Source: Duganella sp. CF517 (lineage in GTDB: Bacteria; Pseudomonadota; Gammaproteobacteria; Burkholderiales; Burkholderiaceae_D). From it: a stretch of 64,000 nt of DNA. Within the stretch, counting starts at the first letter, position 1. Each line of letters starts with the position of its first letter. The translations under genes and the position numbers were made by a program. Shown in pieces: positions 11,477 through 19,547 of this stretch. The notes beneath the pieces are model-generated. The model ran no database searches and had not been told where the DNA came from. It saw only the letters and a program-made list of their open reading frames with translations. The DNA lies in contig NZ_FODC01000007.1 in the NCBI RefSeq assembly GCF_900110275.1, positions 248,001-312,000 on the forward strand, written 5' to 3'.

Positions 11477-11486
11477 TCGGCAGCGG

Positions 11487-11515
11487 GGCATCGGCGGCCG
11501 TGGACCGCCGATGCC
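11487..11515. terminator. Hairpin between convergent PEP-CTERM gene and panB
   Basis: GGCATCGGCGG at 11487-11497 pairs with CCGCCGATGCC at 11505-11515 (11 bp) in the 42-base gap between converging genes. There is only a short T-rich tail (TTGTTAG), so this is a probable weak or bidirectional terminator. Confidence 0.6.
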
Positions 11516-11518
11516 TTG

Positions 11519-12397
11519 TTAGAAGCAGTGCTCCAGCGCCGGGAAGCTGCCGTCCTTGACCGCCGCGACATAGGCGCCGATGGCGGCGTCGATGCTGGTC
11601 TGGCCTTCCATGAAGTTCTTCACGAAGCGCGCCTTGCGGCCCGGGAAGACACCCAGCAGATCGTGCATCACCAGCACCTGGCCGGTGCAGTCCGGACCCG
11701 CGCCGATGCCGATCGTCGGTATCGCCAGCAGGTCGGTGACCTCCTTGCCCAGCTGCGCGGGGATCGCTTCGAGCAGCACCATCGAAGCGCCGGCCTGCTG
11801 CATGCGCAGTGCGTCGGCTTTCAGCAGTTCCGCGCTTTCCGTGGTTTTGCCCTGCACCTTGTAACCGCCCAATTGGTGTACCGACTGCGGCGTCAGGCCC
11901 AGGTGCGCGCACACCGGAACGGCGCGCTCGGTCAGGAAGCGCACCGTATCGGCCAGCCACGCGCCGCCTTCGAGCTTGACCATGTGCGCGCCGGCCTGCA
12001 TCAGCTGCACCGAGTTGGCATACGCCGTCTCCGGCGTGCCGTAGGCGCCGAACGGCAGGTCGGCCATGATCAGCGCCGACTTGCTGCCGCGCGCGACCGA
12101 GGCGGTGTGGTACGCCACTTCGGCGACGGTGACCGGCAACGTCGATTGATGGCCGTTGCAGACCATGCCGAGCGAATCGCCGATCAACAGGATCTCAACG
12201 CCGCAGCGGTCCATCAGCGAGGCGAAGCTGGCGTCGTAGCACGTCAGCATGGAGATTTTTTCGCCGGCGGCGCGCAGGGCGGCAAGCGTGTGCACGGTGA
12301 CAGCCTTGGTGGCGGCCGCTTTGGCCGGTGCAGGTGAGGTGGTGGCGGCGGGCTTTTGGCTCGCGGCCAGTTCGTTTCCTTGCAAATAACCAGACAT
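11519..12397 (-). CDS. panB: 3-methyl-2-oxobutanoate hydroxymethyltransferase
   Basis: First enzyme of pantothenate synthesis, adding a hydroxymethyl group from methylene-THF to ketoisovalerate. The protein has 292 residues. It carries a low-complexity, Ala/Pro/Thr-rich N-terminal extension of about 30 residues before [23 protein letters not shown], where the TIM barrel begins. Family blocks seen: [37 protein letters not shown], and [21 protein letters not shown] near the C-terminus. Last gene of a minus-strand run after folK, 67 bases downstream of it. The extension is odd but lies in the same frame with an ATG start at 12397. Confidence 0.94.
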   Translation of the reverse strand: MSGYLQGNELAASQKPAATTSPAPAKAAATKAVTVHTLAALRAAGEKISMLTCYDASFASLMDRCGVEILLIGDSLGMVCNGHQSTLPVTVAEVAYHTASVARGSKSALIMADLPFGAYGTPETAYANSVQLMQAGAHMVKLEGGAWLADTVRFLTERAVPVCAHLGLTPQSVHQLGGYKVQGKTTESAELLKADALRMQQAGASMVLLEAIPAQLGKEVTDLLAIPTIGIGAGPDCTGQVLVMHDLLGVFPGRKARFVKNFMEGQTSIDAAIGAYVAAVKDGSFPALEHCF

Positions 12398-12464
12398 GGT
12401 GGTTCCTTTAGAGATGAAGTCGGACCGCGATAGTGTAGTCCTGAATGCTATCGCGTGCAGAAGG

Positions 12465-12980
12465 TCAGGTGGCCGGGGCGATGCCCTGGCCGGCGACGCC
12501 GGCCGCGTAATCGCGCGCCGGGCCGCGTCCCGGAATATGGATCGCCGGCGCCAGTTCCAGCAGCGGCACCAGCACGAAGGCGCGTTCGGTCATGCGCGGG
12601 TGCGGCACCGTCAAGGTCGGACTGGCGATGACGGCGTCGCCGTACAGCAGCAGGTCCAGGTCCAGCGTGCGCGGGGCGTTGCGGTACGGGCGTTCGCGCC
12701 CGTGCGCCTGTTCGATGTCGTGCAGCGCGCGCAGCAGCGCCTCGGCGTCCAGGGTGGTGGCGACGCGGGCGACGGCGTTGATGTAGTCGTCGCCGCCGGA
12801 GTCGATCGGCGCGGTGCGGTACAGGTTTGACGTGGCCATCAGCGTGCAGCCGGGCAGGCTTTGCAGGCGTTCGACGGCGTCGGCGACGTTGGCGCGCGCG
12901 TCGCCAAGGTTGGCGCCGATGCCGATGTAGGCGATGGTGAAGGCGAAGCCGCCTTCATCCTTTTTGCCGATGATGCCCAT
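12465..12980 (-). CDS. folK: 6-hydroxymethyl-7,8-dihydropterin pyrophosphokinase (HPPK)
   Basis: Folate pathway kinase transferring pyrophosphate from ATP to hydroxymethyldihydropterin; 171 residues. Recognised from [10 protein letters not shown] near the N-terminus, [17 protein letters not shown], and the signature [18 protein letters not shown] with its metal-binding Asp pair, then [20 protein letters not shown]. The ATG at 12980 gives about 15 residues before the first strand; a slightly later start cannot be excluded. It begins 15 bases after the pcnB stop, a gene order (pcnB-folK-panB) that is common in beta- and gammaproteobacteria. Confidence 0.94.
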   Translation of the reverse strand: MGIIGKKDEGGFAFTIAYIGIGANLGDARANVADAVERLQSLPGCTLMATSNLYRTAPIDSGGDDYINAVARVATTLDAEALLRALHDIEQAHGRERPYRNAPRTLDLDLLLYGDAVIASPTLTVPHPRMTERAFVLVPLLELAPAIHIPGRGPARDYAAGVAGQGIAPAT

Positions 12981-12995
12981 GGTCGCGAGTGCGGT

Positions 12996-14408
12996 TTACT
13001 CGCCGCCGCCGTTGCCGCCGGTGCCGGGCGCGCCGCCTTCGGCCGCCTCGGCAGGGCCCTTGCTACGGCCGCCGCGGCGCGGTGCGCGTTTGCGCTTGCT
13101 CGCCGCGCCGCCGGTGGCCGACGACGACTGGCCGGCCGTCGCGATCAAATCCTCGCGGGTGGCCTCGTCGCCCTCGTAGAAGGCGGTCCACCATTCGCCC
13201 AGTTCGGCGTCGATCTCGCCGGAGGCGCAGCGCAGCAGCAGGAAGTCGTAGCCGGCGCGGAAGCGCAGGTGCTCCAGCAGCTTGTAAGGCGACTTGCCGG
13301 TGCGGCGCTCGAAGCGCGGCTGCATCGACCAGATGTCGCGCATGTCGGTGCCGATCTTGCGCTGCAAGGCCAGCTTCTCGGTCTGCGAGTCGAGCACGTC
13401 GTCGGCGGCCAGGTGCAGCGCCGGGATGGTTTGCTCGCCGGCGGCGCGGTAGGCGGTCCATTTCTCCAGCACCTGGTGCCACAGCAGCGACGCGAACAGG
13501 AAGCCCGGCGACACCGTCTTGCCGGCGGCGATGCGCGAATCGGTCGAGTCCAGCGCCAACGTGACGAACTTGAAGCCGAGCGGCTGCTCGAGCACCACGT
13601 CGAGCAGCGGCAGCAGGCCGTGGTGCAGGCCTTCCTTGCGCAGCTGCTGCAGGCAGGCCAGCGCGTGGCCGCTCATGAGGAGCTTGAGCATCTCGTCGAA
13701 CACGCGCGCCGGCGGCACGTTGTCGATCAGCGACGCCATCACGGGAATCGGCGCGGCGGTGACCGGTTCGATGGTGAATTTGAGCTTGGCCGCGAAGCGC
13801 ACCACGCGCAGCATGCGCACCGGGTCTTCGCGGTAGCGTGCTTCCGGCTGGCCGATGATGCGCAAGGTCTTGGCGCGGATGTCCTCGATGCCGCCGTGGT
13901 AGTCCAGCACCTGCTGGTTGGCCGGGTTGTAGTACATGGCGTTGATGGTGAAGTCGCGCCGCACCGCGTCCTCCGCCTGCGAGCCGAAGGTGTTGTCGCG
14001 CAGGACGCGGCCATGGTCGTCCTTGGGCGCGTTGTCCAGCGTGGTGCCGCGGAAGGTGGTCACCTCCAGCAGGTCCTGGCCGAACATCACGTGCACGATC
14101 TGGAAGCGCTTGCCGATGATGAAGGCGCGGCGGAACAGCTTGCGCACCTGCTCCGGCGTGGCGTTGGTGGCGATGTCGAAGTCTTTCGGCTTCACGCCCA
14201 GCAGCAGGTCGCGCACGGCGCCGCCGACGACGAAGGCCTCGAAGCCGGCTTCCTGCAAGGTGCTGGTGACGCGCACCGCGTTCGACGACAGCAGCTTCGG
14301 ATCGATGCCGTGGGCGTCGGGGCCGAGTATCACCGGCGTGTTGGTGTCGCGGGCCTTGGCGGTCTTGTCTTTGGTGCCGAGGATTTTTCGGATCAGTTTC
14401 TTAATCAT
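12996..14408 (-). CDS. pcnB: Poly(A) polymerase I
   Basis: Adds poly(A) tails to RNA 3' ends, promoting RNA decay; 470 residues from ATG 14408. The nucleotidyltransferase head has FEAFVVGGAVRDLLLG and the catalytic DFDIATNATPEQV, followed by the RRAFIIGKRFQIVHV and RRDFTINAMYYNP segments that bind nucleotide. The C-terminal tail (about 40 residues, KRKRAPRRGGRSKG and Gly-rich end) is strongly basic, as expected for RNA binding. The start codon overlaps the stop of the upstream HAD gene by 8 bases; a TTG at 14420 would add four residues. Ribosome binding site is weak, consistent with coupling. Confidence 0.93.
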   Translation of the reverse strand: MIKKLIRKILGTKDKTAKARDTNTPVILGPDAHGIDPKLLSSNAVRVTSTLQEAGFEAFVVGGAVRDLLLGVKPKDFDIATNATPEQVRKLFRRAFIIGKRFQIVHVMFGQDLLEVTTFRGTTLDNAPKDDHGRVLRDNTFGSQAEDAVRRDFTINAMYYNPANQQVLDYHGGIEDIRAKTLRIIGQPEARYREDPVRMLRVVRFAAKLKFTIEPVTAAPIPVMASLIDNVPPARVFDEMLKLLMSGHALACLQQLRKEGLHHGLLPLLDVVLEQPLGFKFVTLALDSTDSRIAAGKTVSPGFLFASLLWHQVLEKWTAYRAAGEQTIPALHLAADDVLDSQTEKLALQRKIGTDMRDIWSMQPRFERRTGKSPYKLLEHLRFRAGYDFLLLRCASGEIDAELGEWWTAFYEGDEATREDLIATAGQSSSATGGAASKRKRAPRRGGRSKGPAEAAEGGAPGTGGNGGGE

Positions 14409-15072
14409 TGAATAGTTCAATTAATGCCCAGCCTTGAGCGGTGGCGTGCGTTTTCAGGGTGGCGTTCGGGTTGGTCGCGATCGGGTGCGAGACGATCGAC
14501 ATCAGCGGCAGGTCGTTGTGCGAGTCGCTGTAGAAGTAGACGGTGTCGAAGTCCTCCAGGGTCTTGCCCATCTTTTCGAGCCAGGCCTTGGTGTGGACGA
14601 TCTTGCCGGCGCCCTGGGTCGGCGTGCCAAGCAGGCGGCCGGTCATGACGCCGTCGGCGTCGCGTTCCGGCATGGCCGCGATCAGGTGCTCGACGCCCAG
14701 CGCCTTGGCGATCGGTTCGGTGACGAAGTGGTTGGTGGCCGTGACGATGGCCACCAGGTCGCCGGCGTCCTGGTGTTTTTTCAGCAGCGCCAGCGCGGCC
14801 GGGCGGATCGCCGGCACGATCACCTCGTTCATGAATTGCGCCTGCATCTCGGCCAGCTTCACCGGCGGGAAGCCGGCCAGGGTGCCGAGCGCGAACTCCA
14901 GGTATTCGACCGGATCGATCGTGCCGGCCTGGTACTGCGCGTAGAAATCGTCGTTGCGGCGCTTGAAGGTGGCCGCGTCCACGGCGCCGATGCGCACTAA
15001 GAACTCGCCCCACTCGTGGTCGGAGTCGATCGGCAGCAGCGTGTGGTCAAGGTCAAAGAGGGCAAGCTTCAT
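14401..15072 (-). CDS. HAD-IB family hydrolase (SerB-like phosphatase)
   Basis: Phosphatase of the HAD-IB subgroup, 223 residues. Motif I is FDLDHTLLP with the nucleophile and acid Asp, motif II is Thr in IVTATNHFV, the conserved Lys lies in the GAGKIVHTKAW region, and motif IV is YSDSHNDLPL. Substrate could be phosphoserine or another small phosphomonoester; the family is broad and the exact one is not readable. The ATG 15072 is chosen because MKLALFDLDHT is the first strand; the frame extends to 15150 without a better start. Sits 10 bases after hda and overlaps pcnB by 8 bases, so it is part of the hda-pcnB-folK-panB run. Confidence 0.87.
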   Translation of the reverse strand: MKLALFDLDHTLLPIDSDHEWGEFLVRIGAVDAATFKRRNDDFYAQYQAGTIDPVEYLEFALGTLAGFPPVKLAEMQAQFMNEVIVPAIRPAALALLKKHQDAGDLVAIVTATNHFVTEPIAKALGVEHLIAAMPERDADGVMTGRLLGTPTQGAGKIVHTKAWLEKMGKTLEDFDTVYFYSDSHNDLPLMSIVSHPIATNPNATLKTHATAQGWALIELFND

Positions 15073-15082
15073 GCGGGATTCG

Positions 15083-15769
15083 TCATTCTTTCGCTTCCGC
15101 CTGCAACCACTCGCGCAACAGCGGCAGGGTGATCGGGCGTTGGGTTTCAAGGGAATACTGGTCCAGCGAGTCGAGCATCGTCGATAACGATCGCATGTCG
15201 CGCTGAAAATGGGACAGCAGGTAGGGTATCACGCCGGGCGACAGCGTCAAGCCGCGGGCGGTGGCGGCGGCGCCCAGCGCGGCCACCTTTTCGTCGTCGG
15301 TCAGGCCGTGGATCTGGTAGATCAAGCCCCAGCCCATGCGCGTGCGCAGGTCCTCGCGCACCGGCAGCACCGCCGGGGCGACGGCGCCGCTGCACACCAT
15401 GAAGGCGTTGTTGGCGCGGATTTCGTTAAACAGCGCGAAGGCGTCGATCTGCGCCACCGGCGACAGTTTTTCGCAGTCGTCAAGCAGGTACAGGTCCACC
15501 TCGGGCGAATACTGGAATTCGGACTCGATCGAGAACGGCGAGATGTAGCGCGCGCGCCGCTGTTCGTCCTCGCCGCCGGCGCTGGCCAGCGCCTTGAGCA
15601 GGTGGGTCTTGCCCACGCCGCCCAGGCCCCACAGGTAGGCGAAGTGCTCGCGCGAGCTGCGATCGGCGAATTGCGCCATCAGCGCCGCCGCCTCGGCGTT
15701 CTGTCCCACCTCGAACGATGCGAGGCTGTGCGCCTGGTCCGCGCCTAAATCGAGCACCAGCTGTTTCAT
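15083..15769 (-). CDS. hda: DnaA regulatory inactivator Hda
   Basis: AAA+ protein of 228 residues that works with the DNA polymerase sliding clamp to stimulate ATP hydrolysis by DnaA after initiation. The extreme N-terminus KQLVLDLG fits the clamp-binding QL-x-LDLG consensus. Walker A is LWGLGGVGKTHLLKA, Walker B is VDLYLLDDCEKL, and the sensor 1/arginine region follows at LPVREDLRTRMGWGL. The length and the lack of a DNA-binding domain IV separate it from DnaA. First gene of the minus-strand run; the promoter should lie in 15770-15850. Confidence 0.93.
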   Translation of the reverse strand: MKQLVLDLGADQAHSLASFEVGQNAEAAALMAQFADRSSREHFAYLWGLGGVGKTHLLKALASAGGEDEQRRARYISPFSIESEFQYSPEVDLYLLDDCEKLSPVAQIDAFALFNEIRANNAFMVCSGAVAPAVLPVREDLRTRMGWGLIYQIHGLTDDEKVAALGAAATARGLTLSPGVIPYLLSHFQRDMRSLSTMLDSLDQYSLETQRPITLPLLREWLQAEAKE

Positions 15770-16125
15770 GGCGTTCGCCTTGGTTTGATCGTTTGCATAA
15801 CGCTTTTCTTGACGCTTTTTTTAGATACGTCACGCATTATAGAGGGGCGCCGGGGCGCGTGGTGCCGAAATGCCAAGGGTGGGTCGCCCGTGCCGCCAGC
15901 CAGAATGCCGTGTGCTTGTGCTCTAGCGCGAGGGGAAATGGCATGGAATGTGATTTAGATGGTTAAAAACGGCAGGTGGACGGGGCATTTTGATAAAATA
16001 GCGGATTGACCGGGTTCGCGCAGGCTTATTTGCGCGGATTTGTGCAGAATAGCGCTGAAAACGTGCGATTTTGTTACGAAACGGTCTCCGCCTTCTATTT
16101 TACCGCCTCCGCTGCGAAATACACC
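15770..16125. promoter_or_regulatory. Divergent hda / purM promoter region
   Basis: A 356-base gap without a convincing gene. GATAAAATAGCGG at 15992-16004 matches the GGTAAAATAGCG-type element seen also before azlC and pgk and is the best -10 candidate for purM, which would give a leader of about 120 bases. No purine riboswitch fold or obvious PurR palindrome was seen. AT-rich stretches at 15780-15840 may hold the hda promoter on the other strand. Confidence 0.5.
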
Positions 16126-17169
16126 ATGAGCCAAACTTCAAATGTTTCCCTGTCCTACCGTGACGCCGGCGTCGATATCGACGCGGGCGACGCTTTAGTC
16201 GAAGCAATCAAGCCTTTCGCCAAGCGCACCCTGCGCGAGGGCGTCATGGGCGGCCTGGGCGGTTTCGGCGCCATGTTCGAGATCAGCAAGAAGTACAAGG
16301 AGCCGGTGCTGGTGTCCGGCACCGACGGCGTCGGCACCAAGCTCAAGCTGGCATTCGAGCTCAACCGTCATGACACGGTCGGCATCGACCTGGTCGCCAT
16401 GAGCGTCAACGACATCCTGGTGCAGGGCGCCGAGCCGCTGTTCTTCCTGGATTACTTTGCTTGCGGCAAGCTCGACGTGGCCATCGCCACCGACGTCATC
16501 AAGGGCATCGCCCAGGGTTGCGAGCAGGCCGGTTGCGCGCTGATCGGCGGCGAAACGGCCGAAATGCCGAGCATGTACCCGGCCGGCGAATACGACCTGG
16601 CCGGTTTCGCGGTCGGCGCGGTGGAAAAATCGAAGATCATCGACGGCACCAAGATCGCCCCGGGCGACGTCATCCTGGGCCTGGCCTCGTCGGGCGTGCA
16701 CTCGAACGGTTACTCGCTGGTGCGCAAGATCATCGAAGTGGCCAAGCCGGACCTGGAAGGCGACTTCCACGGCAGGAAGCTTGCGGACGTGCTGATGCAG
16801 CCGACCCGCATCTACGTCAAGCCGCTGCTGGCGCTGATGGCCTCGATGGAAGTCAAAGGCATGGTGCACATCACCGGCGGCGGGCTGGTGGAAAATATTC
16901 CACGCGTATTGCAGCCGGGCCTGGTGGCCGAGCTCGATTCGAAATCCTGGACCTTGCCACCGCTGTTCACGTGGCTGCAGCAGCACGGCGGCGTGGCCGA
17001 CGCCGAGATGCACCGCGTGTTCAACTGCGGCATCGGCATGACGGTCATCGTTTCGCAGGAAAACGCCGCCGCCGCCATCGAGCAGCTGGAAGAGGCCGGC
17101 GAGATCGTCTACACCATCGGCAAGATCCGCGCCCGCGTCGGCGACGAGCACCAGACCATCGTCGTGTAA
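16126..17169 (+). CDS. purM: Phosphoribosylformylglycinamidine cyclo-ligase (AIR synthetase)
   Basis: Purine biosynthesis step 5, closing the imidazole ring with ATP; 347 residues. Blocks seen: [55 protein letters not shown], and [24 protein letters not shown], the last holding the glycine-rich active-site turn. The frame is open upstream to 16006, but ATG 16126 starts [15 protein letters not shown] as expected for the family. Ends 20 bases before a strong terminator. Confidence 0.96.
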   Translation: MSQTSNVSLSYRDAGVDIDAGDALVEAIKPFAKRTLREGVMGGLGGFGAMFEISKKYKEPVLVSGTDGVGTKLKLAFELNRHDTVGIDLVAMSVNDILVQGAEPLFFLDYFACGKLDVAIATDVIKGIAQGCEQAGCALIGGETAEMPSMYPAGEYDLAGFAVGAVEKSKIIDGTKIAPGDVILGLASSGVHSNGYSLVRKIIEVAKPDLEGDFHGRKLADVLMQPTRIYVKPLLALMASMEVKGMVHITGGGLVENIPRVLQPGLVAELDSKSWTLPPLFTWLQQHGGVADAEMHRVFNCGIGMTVIVSQENAAAAIEQLEEAGEIVYTIGKIRARVGDEHQTIVV

Positions 17170-17189
17170 CTTTACATGCGAGCGGAAAG

Positions 17190-17223
17190 AGCGGACCATG
17201 CCTTGGCGTGGTCCGCTTTTTTT
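17190..17223 (+). terminator. Rho-independent terminator of purM
   Basis: AGCGGACCA (17190-17198) pairs with TGGTCCGCT (17209-17217) and is followed by T7 through 17223. The T-run ends just before the ribosome binding site of the mntA gene. Confidence 0.9.
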
Positions 17224-17236
17224 ATGGAGAATCGGC

Positions 17237-17650
17237 ATGGATGAGATGATGAGGGGGCGCCTGGTCGCCATCTTGCGGCAACGGTTGCCGGCGTTGTTGG
17301 CGGTCTATCTGTTTGGCAGCCGCGCGAACGGTCGCGCGGGGCCGGACAGCGATGTCGATATGGCCGTGCTGGTGGCCGGCAAGCTCGATCCGGTCACGAC
17401 GTGGGAACTTGCTCAACTGTTAGCCAATCAGGCCAACTGCGATGTCGATCTGGTCGACCTGCGTGGCGCGTCAACGGTCATGCAGTACCAAGTCATCACG
17501 ACAGGGATACTCCTGTGGAAAAAAGACAGCCAAGCCGCGTTATACGAATGCTTTATTCTCAGCGATAAAACCGAGCTCGACGAGGCAAGGGCGGGCTTGC
17601 TTGTGGATATACAACGCGAAGGACAAGTGTATGGCAGCACCCAACGGTAA
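17237..17650 (+). CDS. mntA: MntA-type minimal nucleotidyltransferase antitoxin (type VII TA)
   Basis: Small nucleotidyltransferase of 137 residues. It has the exact family motif G27-S28-x10-D39-x-D41 (FGSRANGRAGPDSDVD) and a third acidic residue in CDVDLVDLRG. In characterised MntA/HepT pairs this enzyme transfers AMP to a tyrosine of the toxin and so neutralises it. ATG 17237 is preceded by GGAGA at 17226-17230. The stop overlaps the hepT gene by 20 bases, a typical organisation. Its base composition is less GC-rich towards the end than the surrounding purine and esterase genes, which suggests horizontal acquisition. Confidence 0.87.
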   Translation: MDEMMRGRLVAILRQRLPALLAVYLFGSRANGRAGPDSDVDMAVLVAGKLDPVTTWELAQLLANQANCDVDLVDLRGASTVMQYQVITTGILLWKKDSQAALYECFILSDKTELDEARAGLLVDIQREGQVYGSTQR

Positions 17651-18080
17651 TGATGATGTCGTTCTTAACAAAGCCGCCACGATCGAGCGCTGCGTCGCCC
17701 GAGCCCGCGAGGAGTATCTGAAAGATCCGGCGACCTTTGATCGCGATTTCACGCGCCAGGATGCTGCGATCATGAACATTCAGCGCGCATGCCAAGCCGC
17801 GCTCGATATAGGACAGCATGTCATCCGCAGCGAACGCCTCGGCGTACCGCAGAGTGCGAGGGATGTGTTCGATTTGTTGTCCAAGGCGCACATCATCCAG
17901 GCCGAACTGGCCGACGCGCTAAAACGAATGGTCGGCTTTCGCAACATCGCCGTACACGATTACCAGATTTTGCACTTGCCTATCGTTGTGACCATCATTG
18001 ATAAGCACCTGGAGGACTTTTTGCGCTTCAGTAAGTCCATGCTGCAACGGGGGAGGCCTCATACACACCAGCCCGTGTAG
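17631..18080 (+). CDS. hepT: HepT-like ribonuclease toxin (DUF86 family)
   Basis: Helical HEPN-domain protein of 149 residues. The catalytic signature R104-x4-H109-x-Y111 (RNIAVHDY) is intact; the Tyr is the residue that partner MntA AMPylates in the studied systems. HEPN dimers of this type cleave RNA and inhibit growth when free. ATG 17631 lies inside the end of mntA; the frame also extends to 17442 but that part reads mntA out of frame. No further genes belong to the module: purM and its terminator lie left, an unrelated esterase converges from the right. Confidence 0.85.
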   Translation: MAAPNGNDDVVLNKAATIERCVARAREEYLKDPATFDRDFTRQDAAIMNIQRACQAALDIGQHVIRSERLGVPQSARDVFDLLSKAHIIQAELADALKRMVGFRNIAVHDYQILHLPIVVTIIDKHLEDFLRFSKSMLQRGRPHTHQPV

Positions 18081-18113
18081 CAATGGTGGACCTGACCCCG
18101 GAGTTGCTTTTGA

Positions 18114-18875
18114 TTATGGGGCGGCTTCGCAGGCGTTTTTGACGAGGAACGCTTGCGTGATTTTGGCGATCGCCGCCTTAAGCTCGGCCGGGCCGCCGTC
18201 GTACATGTCGTTGTGCCTGGCGCCGGGCGGCTTGACGATGCAGGTGCCGTACTGTTTTTGCTCTTGCGCGTCCGGCAGCACGCCGGGGTCCGCTTGCGTG
18301 TCGCTGGCGCGGATCGACAGCACCTTGACCGCCGCCGTGCGCGGCAGCGCGCCGCGCCGGTTGTCCAGCGTGACCACGCGGGTGATCGTCGGGTCGCCTT
18401 CGCCGGCGCGCTCGGCCGAGATGTCGCCGCCCAGCGAGTGGCCGATCAATGTCACGTGCCGCCAGTCGTAGCCGGGATGCGATTTGCTCAGGCTGTCCTG
18501 CACGAAGCGCAGGTTGGCGACGCCACGGCGGCGCATGGTCTTCAGTTGCGGGCCGACGTCTTCATTCCTGTCCAGCTTGGCGTCGGTCGGCAATTGGTGG
18601 TCGACGCTGACCACCAGCCAGCCCGCCCGGTTCAGCGCCTCGACCAGGAAGCGGTATTGCTTGTAGCCGTTGCCGTAGCCGGCGCTGAGCAGCGCCACCG
18701 GACACGGCGCCTTGGTGCACGGCGCGGCCGGCAGCGACAGTTCGATCGGGATCGCGCGCTGCCGCGCCTGGTCCTGCAAGGTCAGGTCCAGGCTTGCGGC
18801 CGACGCGGCCGGGGCGGCGCCGCCGAGCGACAGCATCAGCGCGGAGATGATTCGGAGATTGCGATGACGGACCAT
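18114..18875 (-). CDS. Exported alpha/beta hydrolase (esterase/dienelactone hydrolase-like)
   Basis: Predicted secreted serine hydrolase of 253 residues from ATG 18875. It has a signal peptide (basic MVRHRNLR, hydrophobic IISALMLSLGGAAPA, cleavage near ASA), the nucleophile elbow GHSLGGD and a late His in GARHNDMYDGG. An oxyanion-hole strand fits VALLSAGYGNGYKQY. The frame runs to 18965 but that part overlaps pgeF and lacks a signal peptide. It overlaps the end of pgeF by 40 bases on the same strand. Substrate unknown. Confidence 0.78.
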   Translation of the reverse strand: MVRHRNLRIISALMLSLGGAAPAASAASLDLTLQDQARQRAIPIELSLPAAPCTKAPCPVALLSAGYGNGYKQYRFLVEALNRAGWLVVSVDHQLPTDAKLDRNEDVGPQLKTMRRRGVANLRFVQDSLSKSHPGYDWRHVTLIGHSLGGDISAERAGEGDPTITRVVTLDNRRGALPRTAAVKVLSIRASDTQADPGVLPDAQEQKQYGTCIVKPPGARHNDMYDGGPAELKAAIAKITQAFLVKNACEAAP

Positions 18876-19528
18876 TGGACATCCTTGATCGGCGTGCGGG
18901 TTTCGCGGTCGCGCCGGTAGCTGTGAAAGGCGAAGCCGGCGTCGCCGGGATGGCACATCGTGCATTCCGGCGCGGCGGAGAAAGTGGTGAAGCCGGCGCG
19001 CGCCAGTTGCCAGGCGGTGATGCCTGCCAGGTTCAAATTGCCCGCCTCCGACGCGATCACGCGCGCCGGCATGGGGTAACGCGCGCCGAATTGCGCGATC
19101 AGTTCGGGCGAGACTTGATAGCAGCAGTCGCCCGCCGCCGGTCCGGTCGCGGCCAGCCAGTCGCCGGCCTGTTCGCCGCGCGCGGCCAGCATCCCGCCGA
19201 AGCGCGCGATGATGCCGGCGTAGGCGCCGCGCCAGCCCACGTGCAACGCGGCCACGGCCTTGCCGTCCTTGCGCGCCAGCAGCACCGGCACGCAGTCGGC
19301 GGTGGCGATGGCCAGCAGCAGGCCGGGGCGCTCGGTGAACATGCCGTCGGCCTCGCCGCAGTCCTGGCGCTCGCGGTCGGCGATGGCGATGTGCGTGCCG
19401 TGCCGCTCGTGCTGCATCGGCCGCCGCGCCCAGTAGTGCGGAAAGTGCCGCGCCATGTCGTCGTGCCGCCCGCCGAAGCCGTGCACGACCGATTCCACCG
19501 ACGCTAAAACCGTGCTTCTGATAACCAT
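18836..19528 (-). CDS. pgeF: Peptidoglycan editing factor / purine nucleoside phosphorylase (YfiH family)
   Basis: YfiH/PgeF (laccase-domain) protein of 230 residues. Metal-site motifs are present: TADCVPVLL with Cys, ALHVGWRGAYAGI with His, and a late CHPGDAGFAFHSYRRD. Members have been reported as multicopper-like polyphenol oxidases, as purine nucleoside phosphorylases and as enzymes preventing wrong amino acids in cell-wall precursors; the sequence alone does not choose. The N-terminal stretch before ATADC is shorter and more divergent than usual. In many relatives it follows rluD; here it stands upstream of an unrelated esterase and 19 bases downstream of nothing coding on this strand but the pfp stop. 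Confidence 0.85.
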   Translation of the reverse strand: MVIRSTVLASVESVVHGFGGRHDDMARHFPHYWARRPMQHERHGTHIAIADRERQDCGEADGMFTERPGLLLAIATADCVPVLLARKDGKAVAALHVGWRGAYAGIIARFGGMLAARGEQAGDWLAATGPAAGDCCYQVSPELIAQFGARYPMPARVIASEAGNLNLAGITAWQLARAGFTTFSAAPECTMCHPGDAGFAFHSYRRDRETRTPIKDVQWSVIAISESSPR

Positions 19529-19547
19529 CGTTTGCTGCTAACTCTTT

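Noticed and set aside
12861-14411. 516-residue plus-strand frame opposite pcnB
   Set aside because: Shadow of pcnB and folK with biased composition; the sense frame has complete catalytic motifs.
17442-17630. Longer form of the HepT protein starting at 17442
   Set aside because: The extra 63 residues only read the mntA gene in another frame; ATG 17631 gives the normal family length.
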